A stretch of 45,004 nt of DNA from Elusimicrobiaceae bacterium (GTDB lineage Bacteria; Elusimicrobiota; Elusimicrobia; Elusimicrobiales; Elusimicrobiaceae): NCBI GenBank assembly GCA_017618215.1, contig JAFZUQ010000009.1, positions 1 to 45,004 of the forward strand, read 5' to 3'. The notes beneath the pieces were generated by a model. It saw only the letters and a program-made list of their open reading frames with translations, was not told where the DNA came from and searched no databases. The position numbers and the translations under genes are program-made. Positions within the stretch are counted from its first letter, which is position 1. Each line of letters starts with the position of its first letter. This document shows positions 1 through 7,791 of this stretch, one piece after another.

Positions 1-770
1 TCTGTACCGATAGGTAAAGCCAAATCTGCTTTAGCCAACCAACCTTTTTCATGTTGGCCATAGTTTCTTGCATATTCAACGGCTAATTTGAAATGTTCAT
101 AGTCAAAATTAGGTTTAACACCCCAGATACCGATATGGTCTGCTCCTCTTGCTCTAAGGTCATAAACATAAGCTGAGGTAGCAAATGATTCGCTGAATCT
201 GTAAGCTAAATCTAAACCAAACATATCAGCATAAAAAGCATTACCTACTGAAGTATTATCAAGAGAAAAATAAGCGGCTGTTAAAGTTAAATCTTCACCG
301 TTATATCTGGCAGTTACACCGTCTAAAGAAGTATAAGTGTTAGCAACAGCAGAATCATAATCGGGACCAAAATACATTACAGGGCTATTTACATCACCGT
401 AAAATTGGCGGCCGACTTTAACTTCTAATGCATCAAAGACATTGGATACCTTAACATAAGCTTCAGCAATTTCAACTTTGGTCCAAAATTTTTGTAAGTT
501 TTCACCTCTCTGCATACCATCGCCCCAAAGACCTTGATGAGCGAATGTCAATTTTGCTTGGACATCTTCAACTAAATCCGCACCAAAACCGAGCAATGTA
601 CGATGTGTGGCGCCTCTAAAATCAGGAATAGCTCCACCTACTAAATCAACACCTTGACCTTCAAGAGCTATACCGACGACTTGAACATCGCCGCTGATTT
701 GAACATTTTCAACAGCAAAGGCAGGTGCAAACAACGCAAAAGCCAATACTGCAACGAGTAGTTTTTTCAT
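1..770 (-). CDS. Outer-membrane porin-like beta-barrel protein (3' end outside window)
   Basis: The gene reads leftward from an ATG at 770 and runs off the window edge after about 256 codons. The start is fixed by an AGGAGGG ribosome site just upstream at 774-780. The product begins MKKLLVAVLAFALFAPAFA, a clear Sec signal peptide ending AFA. The mature part alternates short polar/hydrophobic stretches rich in Gly, Asp, Tyr and Phe, as in outer-membrane barrels (for example ISGDVQVVGIAL and LGFGADLVEDVQAKLTFA). It most resembles alginate-export or Elusimicrobium-type porins, but no specific substrate can be read from the sequence. Barrel porin is likely; exact family is uncertain. Confidence 0.75.
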   Translation of the reverse strand, partial: MKKLLVAVLAFALFAPAFAVENVQISGDVQVVGIALEGQGVDLVGGAIPDFRGATHRTLLGFGADLVEDVQAKLTFAHQGLWGDGMQRGENLQKFWTKVEIAEAYVKVSNVFDALEVKVGRQFYGDVNSPVMYFGPDYDSAVANTYTSLDGVTARYNGEDLTLTAAYFSLDNTSVGNAFYADMFGLDLAYRFSESFATSAYVYDLRARGADHIGIWGVKPNFDYEHFKLAVEYARNYGQHEKGWLAKADLALPIGT

Positions 771-813
771 TTTCCCTCCTTTAGGAATAATTTAATTAAC
801 TGACTACTTAAGT

Positions 814-843
814 AGTTTATATTTTTTTAAGGCAAAATGTCAA
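814..843 (-). promoter_or_regulatory. Sigma70-type promoter of the porin-like gene
   Basis: On the minus strand TTGACA (838-843) and TAAACT (814-819) are separated by 18 nt, placing a start site roughly 35 nt upstream of the ATG at 770. The near-consensus -35 box fits an abundant outer-membrane protein. Confidence 0.7.
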
Positions 844-883
844 GCCCTATCTTTATGCTTAAGGAATTATATATAATATAGGT

Positions 884-2227
884 ATGAAAAAATTAATATT
901 ACTTTTTGTTGTTTGTGTTTTTACTTCCGTGCAAATATTTGCACAGCCCGCCCTTATTGTCAAACAAGAAGGGGCCAAAGTTTATTTAGATATTTCCGAA
1001 ATAACGGAAAAACCAAAAGTAAACGATACTTTCACCGTAACTTTTTGGGGCAGTGAACTTAAAAATCCAAAAACCGGCAAAGTGCTCGGCAAAACAATTG
1101 AACGCCGCTTGAGCGGAACAATTACAGCGGTGGAAAAACTTTTTGCCGTCGGTGATATTACAAATTATAATAAACAAGATAAACTTGAAAACCTTGAGGC
1201 AGATATTACAATTTTACCGCAAACCGTTGCACAAACCGCTATGCCGCAAACAGAACAAAATACCTTAACTCCAATTTGGCAAAGTGCCGCACTTGATGGT
1301 AAAGCGCTTGCTTTTACCTCCGGCGATATTACGGGTAATGGCGAAACTAATTTAATTTTGGCTTACCAAAATAATAATATTGTTACCTACGCTTTACAAG
1401 ACAATAAATTAAATAAAATTTCCGAGTTTAAATTTGCCCCGATACACAAAATTATTTCCTTAGACAACGGTGATTTAAACAGCAATAATAAAGCAGAAAT
1501 TTTTATTTCTTACTTTGATGCCGCAAGGAATCATTTTAACACCGCAGTATATGAATTTGAAAACGATACTTGGGTGGAAAAAGCCACAATACGTGGGCTT
1601 GTTAAAGGTATTGCACCTTATAATAAAGAACGCGTTTTATATACACAAAATATCAGTAAAGTATCCGATAAATTAAAAGCTTTAACACCGGCACTATTAG
1701 TTTATAAAGACGGCAAATACACAGCCGGCAACCAATTAAAATCTTACAAGTTTGACAGTATCTATGGCTTTAATTTAGGCAAATTTGAAGACGATAAAGA
1801 ACAAGTAATTTACACGCAACCCAGCGGCAAACTGCGCTTACAATTTGAAAGGAAAAGCTCATATATAAATAGCCCTGATAGTTTTAATTTTGCATCAACG
1901 CCACACAGAATTAAATTTGATGCCGACATAGTTAAGTTTTATTCTTCCCTTGCTTTGTACAACGGTGATGGAGGAATAATTATTGCCGGGCTTGAAAATA
2001 AAGCCAAACTTGGACTCTTATCAAGCACCTTTGGTTCTTATCAAAGCGGAAAACTTATTTTGCTTAAATGGGATGGATCTTCCTTAAACAAATTTGCGGA
2101 AGCACCGCTCGGCGGATATACGGTAGATTTATTGCAAGGCTCTTTGGGTACTTACACAGATGTTTTAATTGTACCGTTTATCACAAGTGCAGGCAAAACA
2201 ACAATTGCATTATACCCTGCAAAATAA
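884..2227 (+). CDS. Secreted protein with FlgT-C-like N-terminus and FG-GAP-like body
   Basis: The 447-residue product starts with a signal peptide (MKKLILLFVVCVFTSVQIFA, then QP). Residues about 22-100 contain the pattern KVYLDI...VNDTFTV...NPKTGKVLG, which resembles the C-terminal domain of FlgT and similar envelope proteins. The remainder has repeated Asp/Asn-rich loops such as GDITGNGETNLI and GDLNSNNKAEIFI, the look of FG-GAP/VCBS beta-propeller blades. A TATAAT at 872-877 lies only 6 nt before the ATG and no ribosome site is visible, so the transcript may be leaderless. An envelope or surface role is inferred; no enzymatic motif is visible. Confidence 0.7.
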   Translation: MKKLILLFVVCVFTSVQIFAQPALIVKQEGAKVYLDISEITEKPKVNDTFTVTFWGSELKNPKTGKVLGKTIERRLSGTITAVEKLFAVGDITNYNKQDKLENLEADITILPQTVAQTAMPQTEQNTLTPIWQSAALDGKALAFTSGDITGNGETNLILAYQNNNIVTYALQDNKLNKISEFKFAPIHKIISLDNGDLNSNNKAEIFISYFDAARNHFNTAVYEFENDTWVEKATIRGLVKGIAPYNKERVLYTQNISKVSDKLKALTPALLVYKDGKYTAGNQLKSYKFDSIYGFNLGKFEDDKEQVIYTQPSGKLRLQFERKSSYINSPDSFNFASTPHRIKFDADIVKFYSSLALYNGDGGIIIAGLENKAKLGLLSSTFGSYQSGKLILLKWDGSSLNKFAEAPLGGYTVDLLQGSLGTYTDVLIVPFITSAGKTTIALYPAK

Positions 2228-2245
2228 ATTTAAAACAAGCAATAA

Positions 2246-2281
2246 AAAACCCCGGCTAAATGTTGTAAAAGCCGGGGTTTT
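2246..2281. terminator. Bidirectional rho-independent terminator
   Basis: CCCCGGCT (2250-2257) pairs with AGCCGGGG (2270-2277), flanked by A-run and T-run on both sides, between two convergent genes. It can stop transcription from either direction. Confidence 0.9.
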
Positions 2282-2284
2282 ATT

Positions 2285-3343
2285 TTAAATAGAAGGATTG
2301 AAATGTCCTTTATCAAATTTTCCTGAAGTTTTGTTTACAGCTTTCATTAATTTTTGTTCAAGCTGTTCTTCTATTACTTCGGGGGGGATATAAAAGCCGT
2401 ATTTAATTGCACCCTTTCTAAAAGACTGACAAACTTCCCGTCTATGTACCTGGGGGCAAGCACGAATATTCAACATAACTGCATGTTTTTCCCATTTGCT
2501 AGGCTTAAGACCGCCTTCAACAAACATATCCCAGCCTTTTTCATTTAACATTTCATACATTTTCTTGGTTTTTACACCTTTATAATAATTCCTTTCCTCT
2601 GCATTAAATTCACCGACTAAGATAGAATCAAGCCAGTCTCTTTTTATTGTTAATAGTAAATCTTCGTCTTTAAATTCATCACTTTTTTGTTTCATCTCAT
2701 ATAAGATACTGCGAAGCCAATTCTTTCCGCCACCGTATACATCCTTATCTAACCTGATTTCAGAGCTTACATATTTATACATACTGTCAAATCCAAGCAT
2801 GTTTGAAATATAAAGCGTTGTGTATATATGGCGCCCCGTCATACCGGAAAAGCCTTCCCACTTCTTGAATATGGAACCTCTTTGCCAAAGTTGAGTAAAT
2901 ATAAGTTCCACGTTATCCTGAAGCCATGAGTGTTTATAACGTTTGTAAAAATTATAATAGTTTGCCCGATTCCAGACAGTGGGTTCTGCTCTATATAATT
3001 TCCTGTAAAAAACACCGAGTGCTGTATATATGCCGGCATCAATTTCAATTACACTTTTATTTTTGTTTAGGCCTTTTTTCCAAATATGCCATAAGAAATT
3101 CCTACCGTCTGTTCTGTCATTTGTACAAATCTCAGGGGTTTCATTTTCTTCACTAGGTTCCACACAATCTGGGATACTTTGTGTGTATTCTTTTAATTGT
3201 TCCAAATCATTATTTTCCAACAATTCAAGCACTTTAGTATTAAACTCAGTTTGAACTTGGGACAAAGTAGAAATACCCATCACATTTACAGAACAACACA
3301 TGCCAATAATTAATGTAACAACGAATTTAGATATATTTTTCAT
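2285..3343 (-). CDS. Secreted protein of unknown function, paralogue of the upstream gene
   Basis: This 352-residue protein begins with a signal peptide (MKNISKFVVTLIIGMCCSVNVMG). It shares block-by-block similarity with the gene upstream: V(L)ELL..N.LE.L.EYT.SIPDCV near the start, then C..(N)R.D(G)R(N/D)F, a YISN/YISY block, YYKG, and LKPS.WE(K/R)H...LN(I/V)RAC and YGFY(I/Y)PP near the end. Conserved cysteines in IPDCV, the following Cys-Thr-x-(N/D) block and (I/V)RAC suggest disulfides in an extracytoplasmic fold. A GAGG ribosome site overlaps the stop region of the upstream paralogue, 13 nt away, so the two are co-transcribed. No known family is recognised. Confidence 0.7.
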   Translation of the reverse strand: MKNISKFVVTLIIGMCCSVNVMGISTLSQVQTEFNTKVLELLENNDLEQLKEYTQSIPDCVEPSEENETPEICTNDRTDGRNFLWHIWKKGLNKNKSVIEIDAGIYTALGVFYRKLYRAEPTVWNRANYYNFYKRYKHSWLQDNVELIFTQLWQRGSIFKKWEGFSGMTGRHIYTTLYISNMLGFDSMYKYVSSEIRLDKDVYGGGKNWLRSILYEMKQKSDEFKDEDLLLTIKRDWLDSILVGEFNAEERNYYKGVKTKKMYEMLNEKGWDMFVEGGLKPSKWEKHAVMLNIRACPQVHRREVCQSFRKGAIKYGFYIPPEVIEEQLEQKLMKAVNKTSGKFDKGHFNPSI

Positions 3344-3356
3344 TTTAAATTATTCC

Positions 3357-4430
3357 TCACAGAGCCATCATATATTTTTCTTTAAATTGTGTATTTATTT
3401 CTTCTATTTTTTCTTCGATACTCGGTTCTACGTATGGGGGATAATAAAAACCATATTTTTCTGCACCATTTTCAAAATCAGAGCAAATCTTTTCCAAATT
3501 ATATAGTTTTTTATACCCTAACACAGTCCTACAAGCACGAACATTTAATTTGATTGTATGCCTTTCCCAACTGCTTGGCTTAATACCAGCTTTACCGAAT
3601 GCATTCCAACCAAATTCACTTAAGAATTTGTACATAAATTCTTGTTTTGTTCCCTTGTAATATTCCATTTCGGTTTTATCCCAACCTTCATAAGAAATTA
3701 TTGAATAAAACCACTCATGTAAGACTTCTTGGAAAAGATCTAGTGCATCCAGATTGCTAGCTTTACGCTTCATTTCGATTAAGATTCTATAGACTCTTTC
3801 ACTTCCGCCATTATAAACATGAGTATTCATAAGAATTCCTCTATTAACATATTTAAATGGATCTATACCAATTATGTAAGAAATATAAATCGTAGTAAAA
3901 AGAGTTTCACCGGTAACACAAGAGAAATGATTATATTTATCAAAGAAATCTCCTTTCTGCCAGATTCTGATCATTGTCTTTTCAACTTTTTCAGACAACC
4001 AACTATTGCGAAAACGGCTATAAAAATTTCTATATTTACTTACGTCAAGTGTCTTGTAAAAATCATTGTATAAATACGAGTAGAAAGATTCAAAACCTCC
4101 ATACAAAGCAGCATCAATATTTACTACGGTAAAATCCTTATACCCACGCTCAATTGATCTATGAAATACATGTGTCACAAAATCTCTTTTATCAATTCTG
4201 TTAACAGTACATAAGGGGGGAACCGTACCATCTTCTAGATAGACACAATCAGGAATACTTTCTGTGTATTCCCTTAGTTCCTCCAAACTATTTGATTTTA
4301 ATAATTCCAGAACCTTTTTTTCAAATTCTTGCTGAGCTTTAAGAGATGTGATATTGTCAGCCTTTGCAATTACAGATAAGCCGAGTATGCATAACATAAT
4401 GACGCATAATACTTGTTTCAATTGTTTCAT
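3357..4430 (-). CDS. Secreted protein of unknown function, first gene of a paralogous pair
   Basis: The chosen start at 4430 gives 357 residues beginning MKQLKQVLCVIMLCILGLSV, a signal peptide cleaved near AKA-DN. An in-frame ATG at 4481 would add 17 residues, but they break the signal peptide and lie too close to the -10 box (4494-4499), so it was not used. An AGAGGT ribosome site lies upstream of 4430. The protein is all-helical in appearance, rich in Tyr, Phe and Trp, and related along its whole length to the product of 2285-3343. It follows a copy of the shared secreted-gene promoter motif. Function unknown. Confidence 0.7.
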   Translation of the reverse strand: MKQLKQVLCVIMLCILGLSVIAKADNITSLKAQQEFEKKVLELLKSNSLEELREYTESIPDCVYLEDGTVPPLCTVNRIDKRDFVTHVFHRSIERGYKDFTVVNIDAALYGGFESFYSYLYNDFYKTLDVSKYRNFYSRFRNSWLSEKVEKTMIRIWQKGDFFDKYNHFSCVTGETLFTTIYISYIIGIDPFKYVNRGILMNTHVYNGGSERVYRILIEMKRKASNLDALDLFQEVLHEWFYSIISYEGWDKTEMEYYKGTKQEFMYKFLSEFGWNAFGKAGIKPSSWERHTIKLNVRACRTVLGYKKLYNLEKICSDFENGAEKYGFYYPPYVEPSIEEKIEEINTQFKEKYMMAL

Positions 4431-4493
4431 TTTTATTTTATACCTCTTTATTAATATACGGTAAAATAATTTCACCGACACCTACACAACTTT

Positions 4494-4536
4494 ATTGTAC
4501 TAGTTAATGCAAAATATTAAAAGGGTCCTATGGCCT
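4494..4536 (-). promoter_or_regulatory. Secreted-gene regulon promoter (site F)
   Basis: On the minus strand the 17-nt block AGGCCATAGGACCCTTT (4520-4536) is followed by exactly 20 nt and TACAAT (4494-4499). The block matches RGGNC-N5-N-CCCTT seen before six other secreted-protein genes in this window. A further AGACCTATTTG half-site lies just upstream. It drives the paralogous pair and is divergent from the old tRNA promoter. Confidence 0.65.
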
Positions 4537-4570
4537 ATAAAGCAAATAGGTCTTTTTGTAATTTCGATTT

Positions 4571-4599
4571 TTGCAGTTTAAGGCAAAATTTGATATAAT
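4571..4599 (+). promoter_or_regulatory. Original tRNA-Val promoter, now orphaned
   Basis: TTGCAG (4571-4576), a 17-nt spacer and TATAAT (4594-4599) precede the tRNA fragment. The same arrangement (TTGCAC, 17 nt, TATAAT) precedes the intact tRNA at 19408-19436. This is the promoter that served the tRNA before the element inserted. Confidence 0.75.
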
Positions 4600-4639
4600 A
4601 TTTGTGTTGTAAGAAGTTAGAACTTAGAATTTTTTTTGA

Positions 4640-4681
4640 TTTAAGCCCAGTTGGCGCAGTGGTAGCGCGTTCCCTTGACAT
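4640..4681 (+). other. attL: left attachment repeat of the integrated element
   Basis: These 42 bases are identical to 19485-19526. They cover TTTAA plus the first 37 nt of tRNA-Val and end in the anticodon loop at GACAT. Identity stops immediately afterwards (TGG... on the left, GGG... on the right), as expected of a site-specific recombination junction. Confidence 0.9.
4645..4681 (+). pseudogene. Truncated tRNA-Val(GAC), 5' half only
   Basis: The fragment contains the 5' acceptor strand GCCCAGT, the D arm, the 5' anticodon stem and the GAC anticodon, and then stops. The 3' half (anticodon stem 3' strand, T arm, acceptor 3' strand) is absent and is found instead about 14.8 kb away at 19527-19561. 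It cannot fold as a tRNA, but its promoter still looks intact. Confidence 0.9.
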
Positions 4682-4760
4682 TGGCTTCCATGAAAACACA
4701 CAAAAAATTGATTTATAAAAAATCTCAGACGATAAAATTTAATAAATGAAATGAATTTAG

Positions 4761-4784
4761 GCCTTGTAAAACATGGCTTTTTTT
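4761..4784 (+). terminator. Terminator just inside the left end
   Basis: GCCTTGT (4761-4767) pairs with ACATGGC (4771-4777) with one mismatch around an AAA loop and is followed by seven T. It would stop transcripts initiated at the orphaned tRNA promoter before they enter the element. Confidence 0.55.
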
Positions 4785-5116
4785 ATTGATTTTTGCTGAT
4801 TTTTGATGACTTTTTGGGTTGGACTGTCGAATTTTTGTCAAATTTTACAAAACCGCTTTTAAAAAGGCAAATTAACTGTTAGGTTATTTAAAAATTGTTG
4901 ACCGTATGTCAAATTTCTTGCTTTTAAAGGTAATAACCCTGTAAAAACTTTACAAAACTGTATACTTTTTACATTTAACTGTAAAAACTATTTACTTTTG
5001 TATATTTTTTATAGCTGCATTTATAGATTTCTAATTATTCTTAATTGTTATTTATATAGCATCGTCACTTTTTTGACACTCGTTTTAAGAATATGAAACA
5101 AAAAAGGTTTCTAATT
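4785..5116. other. Non-coding left end of the element
   Basis: This AT-rich stretch has no ORF with a ribosome site. It holds the TGTCGAATTT repeat at 4825-4845 and several CTGTAAAA / TTTACAA words around 4936-5000 that may be protein-binding sites for integrase, excisionase or Rep. Nothing more can be assigned. Confidence 0.5.
4825..4845 (+). repeat. Left copy of a terminal 21-bp repeat (putative arm-type site)
   Basis: TGTCGAATTTTTGTC followed by AAATTT matches 19380-19400 in 20 of 21 positions, in the same orientation. Within each copy the core GTCGAATTT / GTC(A/G)AATTT occurs twice. One copy lies 144 bp inside the left end and the other 85 bp before the right repeat, a plausible spacing for integrase arm sites. 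Confidence 0.5.
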
Positions 5117-5326
5117 TTACAATAAATTAACATTTTTATTACCTACCTTTAAGCCATCTATCCATTTGTTTATTTCAGCTAGGTCAAATCTTACCGATTC
5201 ACCTAGTTTTACTACGCAATTTGCAGGTATAGACCCTCTGCTCTTTCTGGTGTAGATGCTTCTTACAGTTAAACCTAAATAATTTGCTAGTTCTTTTACT
5301 GTTAATAGTCTTTTAAAATCTGTCAT
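5117..5326 (-). CDS. Excisionase-like helix-turn-helix protein (left)
   Basis: The 69-residue protein is a single MerR/AlpA-type winged HTH: LLTVKELANYLGLTVRSIY (helix-turn-helix) followed by the wing KLGESVRFDLAEINKWID. This is the hallmark of HTH_17 excisionases and AlpA-type regulators. It has a good AGAGAGGT ribosome site. It is a clear paralogue of the protein at 17912-18133 (shared RLLTV.ELA.Y.G...SIYT.K..G.IP..C.VK.G.S.RFD..E..KWI). Being near the left end, it may act as recombination directionality factor or as a regulator. Confidence 0.8.
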   Translation of the reverse strand: MTDFKRLLTVKELANYLGLTVRSIYTRKSRGSIPANCVVKLGESVRFDLAEINKWIDGLKVGNKNVNLL

Positions 5327-5523
5327 ACTTTTACCTCTCTTACATTAAATATAAATGAAAGGTCGTGTAGCAAAATTGAACTTTTATACTTACATTTCAA
5401 TGGATTTTTTTATTAAATTACAAATAGATTGTCAATAGTATGGAAGTATAACTCTGCGTAAGCGTGAATAAAAATACAAAATAGATTTTAGGTATTATTT
5501 CACAAAATTTGCAAAAGATTTGT

Positions 5524-6108
5524 TTAATACTTTTTTAATGTAACTTCTTTCTTTCTTCTCTTTAACTCTTTAAATATTTGGTCTTTAAGAGATAAAATGC
5601 AATTGTCTTTAGGGTTGATTTTTAAGCCGTTATTGCAATCGGTTAATGCTTTATCCGTTTTACCTGTGCTGTAATAGAAATAAGCCCTGCGGTAATAGTA
5701 CATACAGTCATTTTTGCCTAGTTCTATTGCTTTTGTATAGTATTTTTCTGCACTTTGATTGCTATGTTTTTGGAAAAATATATCAGCCATGTTTAAGTAG
5801 CACATTGGGTCTTTGTCATCTTTTTTAAGTATTTTCTTATATTCTTTAAGCGCATTATCCCATTGACCTAACTTTCCGAAACAATCTGCACAACAAAACA
5901 AATAATGTGTATTTTGTGGGTCTAACTTATATGCTTTTTGAAAATCAGCTAGTGCTTTTTCGTATTCTTTGTTTGTTATATAAACCAAAGCCCTACCCTC
6001 GTACAATTCTTTAGTACTTGGGTGTTCTTGAATAAACTTTGTATAACGCTTAATTTCATCTTCCGGTTTAATTGTAGCATTATATTCAACTATTACATTT
6101 TCCTTCAT
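5524..6108 (-). CDS. Tetratricopeptide-repeat protein
   Basis: The 194-residue protein has about four consecutive TPR units at roughly residues 35-170. Each shows the A/G-8, Y-11, A-20, P-32 pattern (for example Y..NKEYEKALADFQKAYKLDPQ and YYYRRAYFYYSTGKTDKAL). There is no signal peptide or membrane segment, so it is a cytoplasmic protein-protein scaffold. The C-terminus is Lys-rich (KELKRRKKEVTLKK). An AAGGAG site precedes the start. It sits alone in the element, divergent from the ATPase gene; its partner is not evident. Confidence 0.8.
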   Translation of the reverse strand: MKENVIVEYNATIKPEDEIKRYTKFIQEHPSTKELYEGRALVYITNKEYEKALADFQKAYKLDPQNTHYLFCCADCFGKLGQWDNALKEYKKILKKDDKDPMCYLNMADIFFQKHSNQSAEKYYTKAIELGKNDCMYYYRRAYFYYSTGKTDKALTDCNNGLKINPKDNCILSLKDQIFKELKRRKKEVTLKKY

Positions 6109-6231
6109 AGTAACTCCTTAACTTGCTAATGTTTCAAAATATGGTTTGAATAATACTGTACTAAATTTATAATACAACGTCCAGCTATATCAAATTAAAA
6201 GATAAAATGCCGAAAATATGCGTTATTTGGC

Positions 6232-6281
6232 AGTTAAGGGGGTATTTTTTGATATTTTTATCAACTTTGCCCCCCTTAACT
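6232..6281. repeat. Long inverted repeat between divergent cargo genes
   Basis: AGTTAAGGGGG (6232-6242) and CCCCCTTAACT (6271-6281) are perfect 11-bp arms. The loop holds a second hairpin (TTGAT...ATCAA). It lies between the TPR and ATPase promoters and could be an operator, a terminator-like structure or a small palindromic insertion. Confidence 0.6.
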
Positions 6282-6332
6282 TGCATTTAACTCCATTTTT
6301 AAGTTATAATTTACTAAAAAAGGGGAGGACTT

Positions 6333-7565
6333 ATGAAATATTATAAAAGAGAACATTACCTTAAAAAAATTCGCGGTTTTTATCACGATGACGGAATTAT
6401 TAAGGTTATTACCGGATTACGTCGTTGCGGTAAATCTTGTTTAATGGCAACTATTGCCGAAGAATTAAAAGCAGAAGGTGTTTCCTCTGAAAATATTATA
6501 TTCATAGATTTAGATAAACGCGGCTATAAAAATATTAAGACAGCAGAACAATTGGAAAAATTAATAGAAGAATCTTCTAAAAGTAAAGGTCTCAAGTATG
6601 TGTTCATTGATGAAATTCAAAATGTTCAGGGGTTTGAAGAAGTTATAAATGCTTTCCGTACAGAAGGTAATTATTCTATTTTTATTACAGGTTCTAATTC
6701 CTATCTACTTAGCGGAGAACTTGTTACCAAACTAACAGGCCGATATATTGAGTTTGAAATGTTTACACTTAGTTTTGAAGAGTATGAAGGAATGAAACAA
6801 TTTTATAATAAACCTATTAGCCCCGATTCTTCCCAAGAATTTGACCAATATATTTTAGAAGGTGGTTTCCCCAAGGCAGTAGAATATGATTCTTTGGCTG
6901 ATAAGCAGGCCTATACCAAAAGTGTAATTAATGAGATATTTGAAAAAGATATTAAACGTCGTATAAAAATACGTAATCATTCTGTTTTTACACAGGTACA
7001 ACAGTATATTATTAATAATTTCGGTTCCGCAACAAATTTAACTAATATTGTGAACGAGTTGAAAAAAGAAGGTGTTAATGTTAAAAGAGAAACTTTGAAT
7101 AGCTATATTAAAGTTTTATTGGATGCTAAAATACTGTATGAGTGTAAACGCTTTGACTTAAAATCCAAGAAATCAATAAATGGCGAACAAAAATATTATT
7201 TGGCTGATTTGAGTATATATTTTGCCAACAACACAGATAACAGAATAAACTATGGTCCTGTATTGGAAAATGTAGTGTATATTTATGCCAGAACTCAAGG
7301 CTATAATGTAAGTGTCGGTCGTATAGGGAAACTTGAATGTGATTTTATTTTACGTGATGCTAATCAAAATTATGCTTATGTCCAAGTAGCCATGACTATG
7401 ATGGACAGCAAAAAAACTGAAGACAGAGAATATGCACCATTAGAAAAGATACGTGATAATTACCCTAAATATATTGTTACGCGTAATGATATGATTCAGC
7501 AAAGAGACGGTATTAAGCATGTTAACATTGGCAATTTTATTAAAAACAATCAATTGTTTGTGTAA
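6333..7565 (+). CDS. AAA-family ATPase with DUF4143 C-terminal domain
   Basis: The 410-residue protein carries a Walker A motif GLRRCGKS (28-35), a Walker B YVFIDEIQ (89-96), and a sensor-like strand FITGSNS with the STLTGR-type element VTKLTGRYIEF. Together they identify the AAA_14/DUF4143 group, common in gut bacteria and often horizontally moved. The C-terminal half ends in a PD-(D/E)xK-like stretch (GKLECDFILR...YAYVQVA). That half resembles the DUF4143 restriction-endonuclease-like fold; whether it is active is unknown. GGGGAGGA is an excellent ribosome site. Its role may be element maintenance or defence; this is inferred only. Confidence 0.85.
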   Translation: MKYYKREHYLKKIRGFYHDDGIIKVITGLRRCGKSCLMATIAEELKAEGVSSENIIFIDLDKRGYKNIKTAEQLEKLIEESSKSKGLKYVFIDEIQNVQGFEEVINAFRTEGNYSIFITGSNSYLLSGELVTKLTGRYIEFEMFTLSFEEYEGMKQFYNKPISPDSSQEFDQYILEGGFPKAVEYDSLADKQAYTKSVINEIFEKDIKRRIKIRNHSVFTQVQQYIINNFGSATNLTNIVNELKKEGVNVKRETLNSYIKVLLDAKILYECKRFDLKSKKSINGEQKYYLADLSIYFANNTDNRINYGPVLENVVYIYARTQGYNVSVGRIGKLECDFILRDANQNYAYVQVAMTMMDSKKTEDREYAPLEKIRDNYPKYIVTRNDMIQQRDGIKHVNIGNFIKNNQLFV

Positions 7566-7599
7566 TATATTTTATAGGTAAGATATTTTGCATTAATTT

Positions 7600-7675
7600 C
7601 TTAACATTTTTTAGACCTAATCTTAACATTTCGCGTTTTTGTATTCGGAAAATTAAAACAATAATCTTAACATTT
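7600..7675. repeat. Three phased CTTAACATTT direct repeats
   Basis: CTTAACATTT occurs at 7600, 7622 and 7666, with spacings of 22 and 44 bp, that is, whole multiples of two helical turns. The stretch lies between the 3' ends of the convergent ATPase gene and biosynthetic operon, where no gene is visible. It may be a binding array or just AT-rich repetition. Confidence 0.45.
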
Positions 7676-7791
7676 TTGCAAAATAACTATAGCACTTATT
7701 ACATTTTCCGGAACGAATAAATGTATTTTTCGTAGAAAATAGAAATAAGAGAGATAAATATATCTAACAGGGCAAACTTTCCGTTCGCTTC

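Noticed and set aside
4825..5010. CRISPR-like or iteron array in the left end of the element.
   Set aside because: The CTGTAAAA/TTTACAA words are short, unevenly spaced and explained equally well by base composition.
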